Source: Actinomycetes bacterium (lineage in GTDB: Bacteria; Actinomycetota; Acidimicrobiia; Acidimicrobiales; JAJYPT01). From it: a DNA stretch of 6,879 nucleotides. The notes under the pieces were generated by a model that was not told where the DNA came from, made no database searches, and saw only the letters and a program-made list of their open reading frames with translations. Position numbers and translations under genes: made by a program. This document shows positions 6,619 to 6,879 of the stretch, piece by piece. The first letter of the stretch is position 1; every line of letters starts with the position of its first letter. The stretch covers positions 1 to 6,879 of the forward strand of contig JAJYPT010000092.1 in NCBI GenBank assembly GCA_021795135.1. The letters run 5' to 3'.

Positions 6619-6643
6619 CTATGAATAAAATCTATGAATAAAA
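6618..6643. repeat. Perfect 13-bp tandem repeat in the lipoprotein leader
   Basis: The unit TCTATGAATAAAA (+ strand) occurs twice head to tail, at 6618-6630 and 6631-6643. The inner copy touches the Shine-Dalgarno site. In the 5' leader it could affect mRNA structure or bind a regulator, or be a recent slippage duplication. Confidence 0.9.
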
Positions 6644-6649
6644 TTCTAG

Positions 6650-6679
6650 TTTATATTTGAAATAAAATAGTTATGTAAT
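6650..6679 (-). promoter_or_regulatory. Possible promoter of the lipoprotein gene
   Basis: On the - strand ATTACA (6674-6679) could be a -35 box and TATAAA (6650-6655) a -10 box, 18 nt apart. Transcription would start near 6643, so the tandem repeat would form the 5' leader. The surrounding DNA is so AT-rich that chance matches are expected. Confidence 0.3.
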
Positions 6680-6847
6680 GGATATAAAAGAGTAATATTT
6701 TAATTTTATTGTCATATAAAAAATTATTATTCTAAAAAATATTACTAAAGAGAAAATAGAGGTGTCGATACTTATAGTGGTGGGTATAACAATAAAAAAT
6801 AATAGAAACTAAAGAAATAATTATATAATTGGTTTATTGCTGATCGA

Positions 6848-6879
6848 TTAGTTCGTAGCAGTAACTTTGATGATGGTAG
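6848..6879 (-). CDS. C-terminal end of a probable lipoprotein paralogue, cut by window edge
   Basis: Only nine codons and a TAA stop (6848-6850) are visible, reading TIIKVTATN. The pattern T-I-x-x-V/I-T-A-T resembles the C-terminus of the neighbouring lipoprotein (TITITATSAK), and orientation is the same. I infer that a related secreted protein ends here, transcribed towards the lipoprotein gene. So short a match could be chance, so the call rests on its position and on the pattern GTxxVTA that I associate with this protein group. There is no evidence for its start, signal peptide or length in this window. Confidence 0.4.
   Translation of the reverse strand, partial: TIIKVTATN

Larger units (their letters stand above)
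6607..6847. other. Very AT-rich noncoding gap
   Basis: This 241-bp gap separates two - strand coding ends. Its GC content is very low: 33 of the 180 bases in 6661-6840 are G or C. It contains the SD, tandem repeat and candidate promoter described separately, plus a 12-bp AT palindrome AATTATATAATT at 6819-6830. I see no convincing ORF, RNA gene or T-tracted terminator for the gene at the right edge. Confidence 0.7.

Noticed and set aside
6763..6813. 16-codon + strand frame beginning GTG, reading SILIVVGITIK
   Set aside because: It is too short, its AGAGG is too close to the GTG to work as an SD, and it lies in very AT-rich DNA where such frames arise by chance.
6819..6830. 12-bp palindrome AATTATATAATT as an operator
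   Set aside because: All bases are A or T in a region under 20 percent GC, so a palindrome of this kind is not informative.

Overview
The window is a compact, AT-rich bacterial segment (GC roughly mid-30s percent by eye). It holds the end of a surface-polysaccharide gene cluster on the + strand and a small secreted lipoprotein gene facing it on the - strand. The organism cannot be fixed from sequence alone. The lipoprotein looks like a group of secreted proteins I associate with Actinobacteria (a G-x-I-x-HSGG core). If that recollection holds, this may be an unusually AT-rich actinobacterium. Starts include TTG and GTG as well as ATG, with clear Shine-Dalgarno sites for most genes.

Layout, + strand: 1-743 is the C-terminal part of a sugar-nucleotide epimerase (extended SDR) whose start lies outside the window. 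740-1933 is a MurG-like glycosyltransferase. 1935-3263 is a GT4 glycosyltransferase with the N-terminal SETF motif of colanic-acid/amylovoran-type enzymes. 3260-4435 is a second GT4 enzyme. These four genes overlap by 4 nt or are 1 nt apart and are almost certainly cotranscribed. After 64 nt comes 4500-5870, a UDP-glucose 6-dehydrogenase with complete catalytic motifs, which may also have its own weak promoter. The dehydrogenase would supply UDP-glucuronate, the epimerase could convert a UDP-hexose or UDP-uronate at C4, and the three transferases would build a glycan at the cytoplasmic face. No polymerase, flippase or export gene is visible.

Layout, convergent part: 5856-5935 holds two hairpins. 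The first overlaps the dehydrogenase stop codon. The second is a perfect 17-bp stem flanked by A and T tracts, which can act as a bidirectional terminator and contains the stop codon of the facing gene. The - strand gene 5932-6606 encodes a 224-residue lipoprotein starting at TTG. Upstream of it is a very AT-rich noncoding stretch (6607-6847) with a 13-bp tandem repeat and a possible promoter. At the right edge, 6848-6879 on the - strand reads as the last nine codons of another protein whose end (TIIKVTATN) resembles that of the lipoprotein (TITITATSAK), suggesting a tandem paralogue just outside the window.

Most of this is ordinary polysaccharide biosynthesis. The less ordinary parts are the small secreted-protein locus and the double-hairpin junction. 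I see no tRNA, rRNA, CRISPR array, insertion sequence or phage gene.
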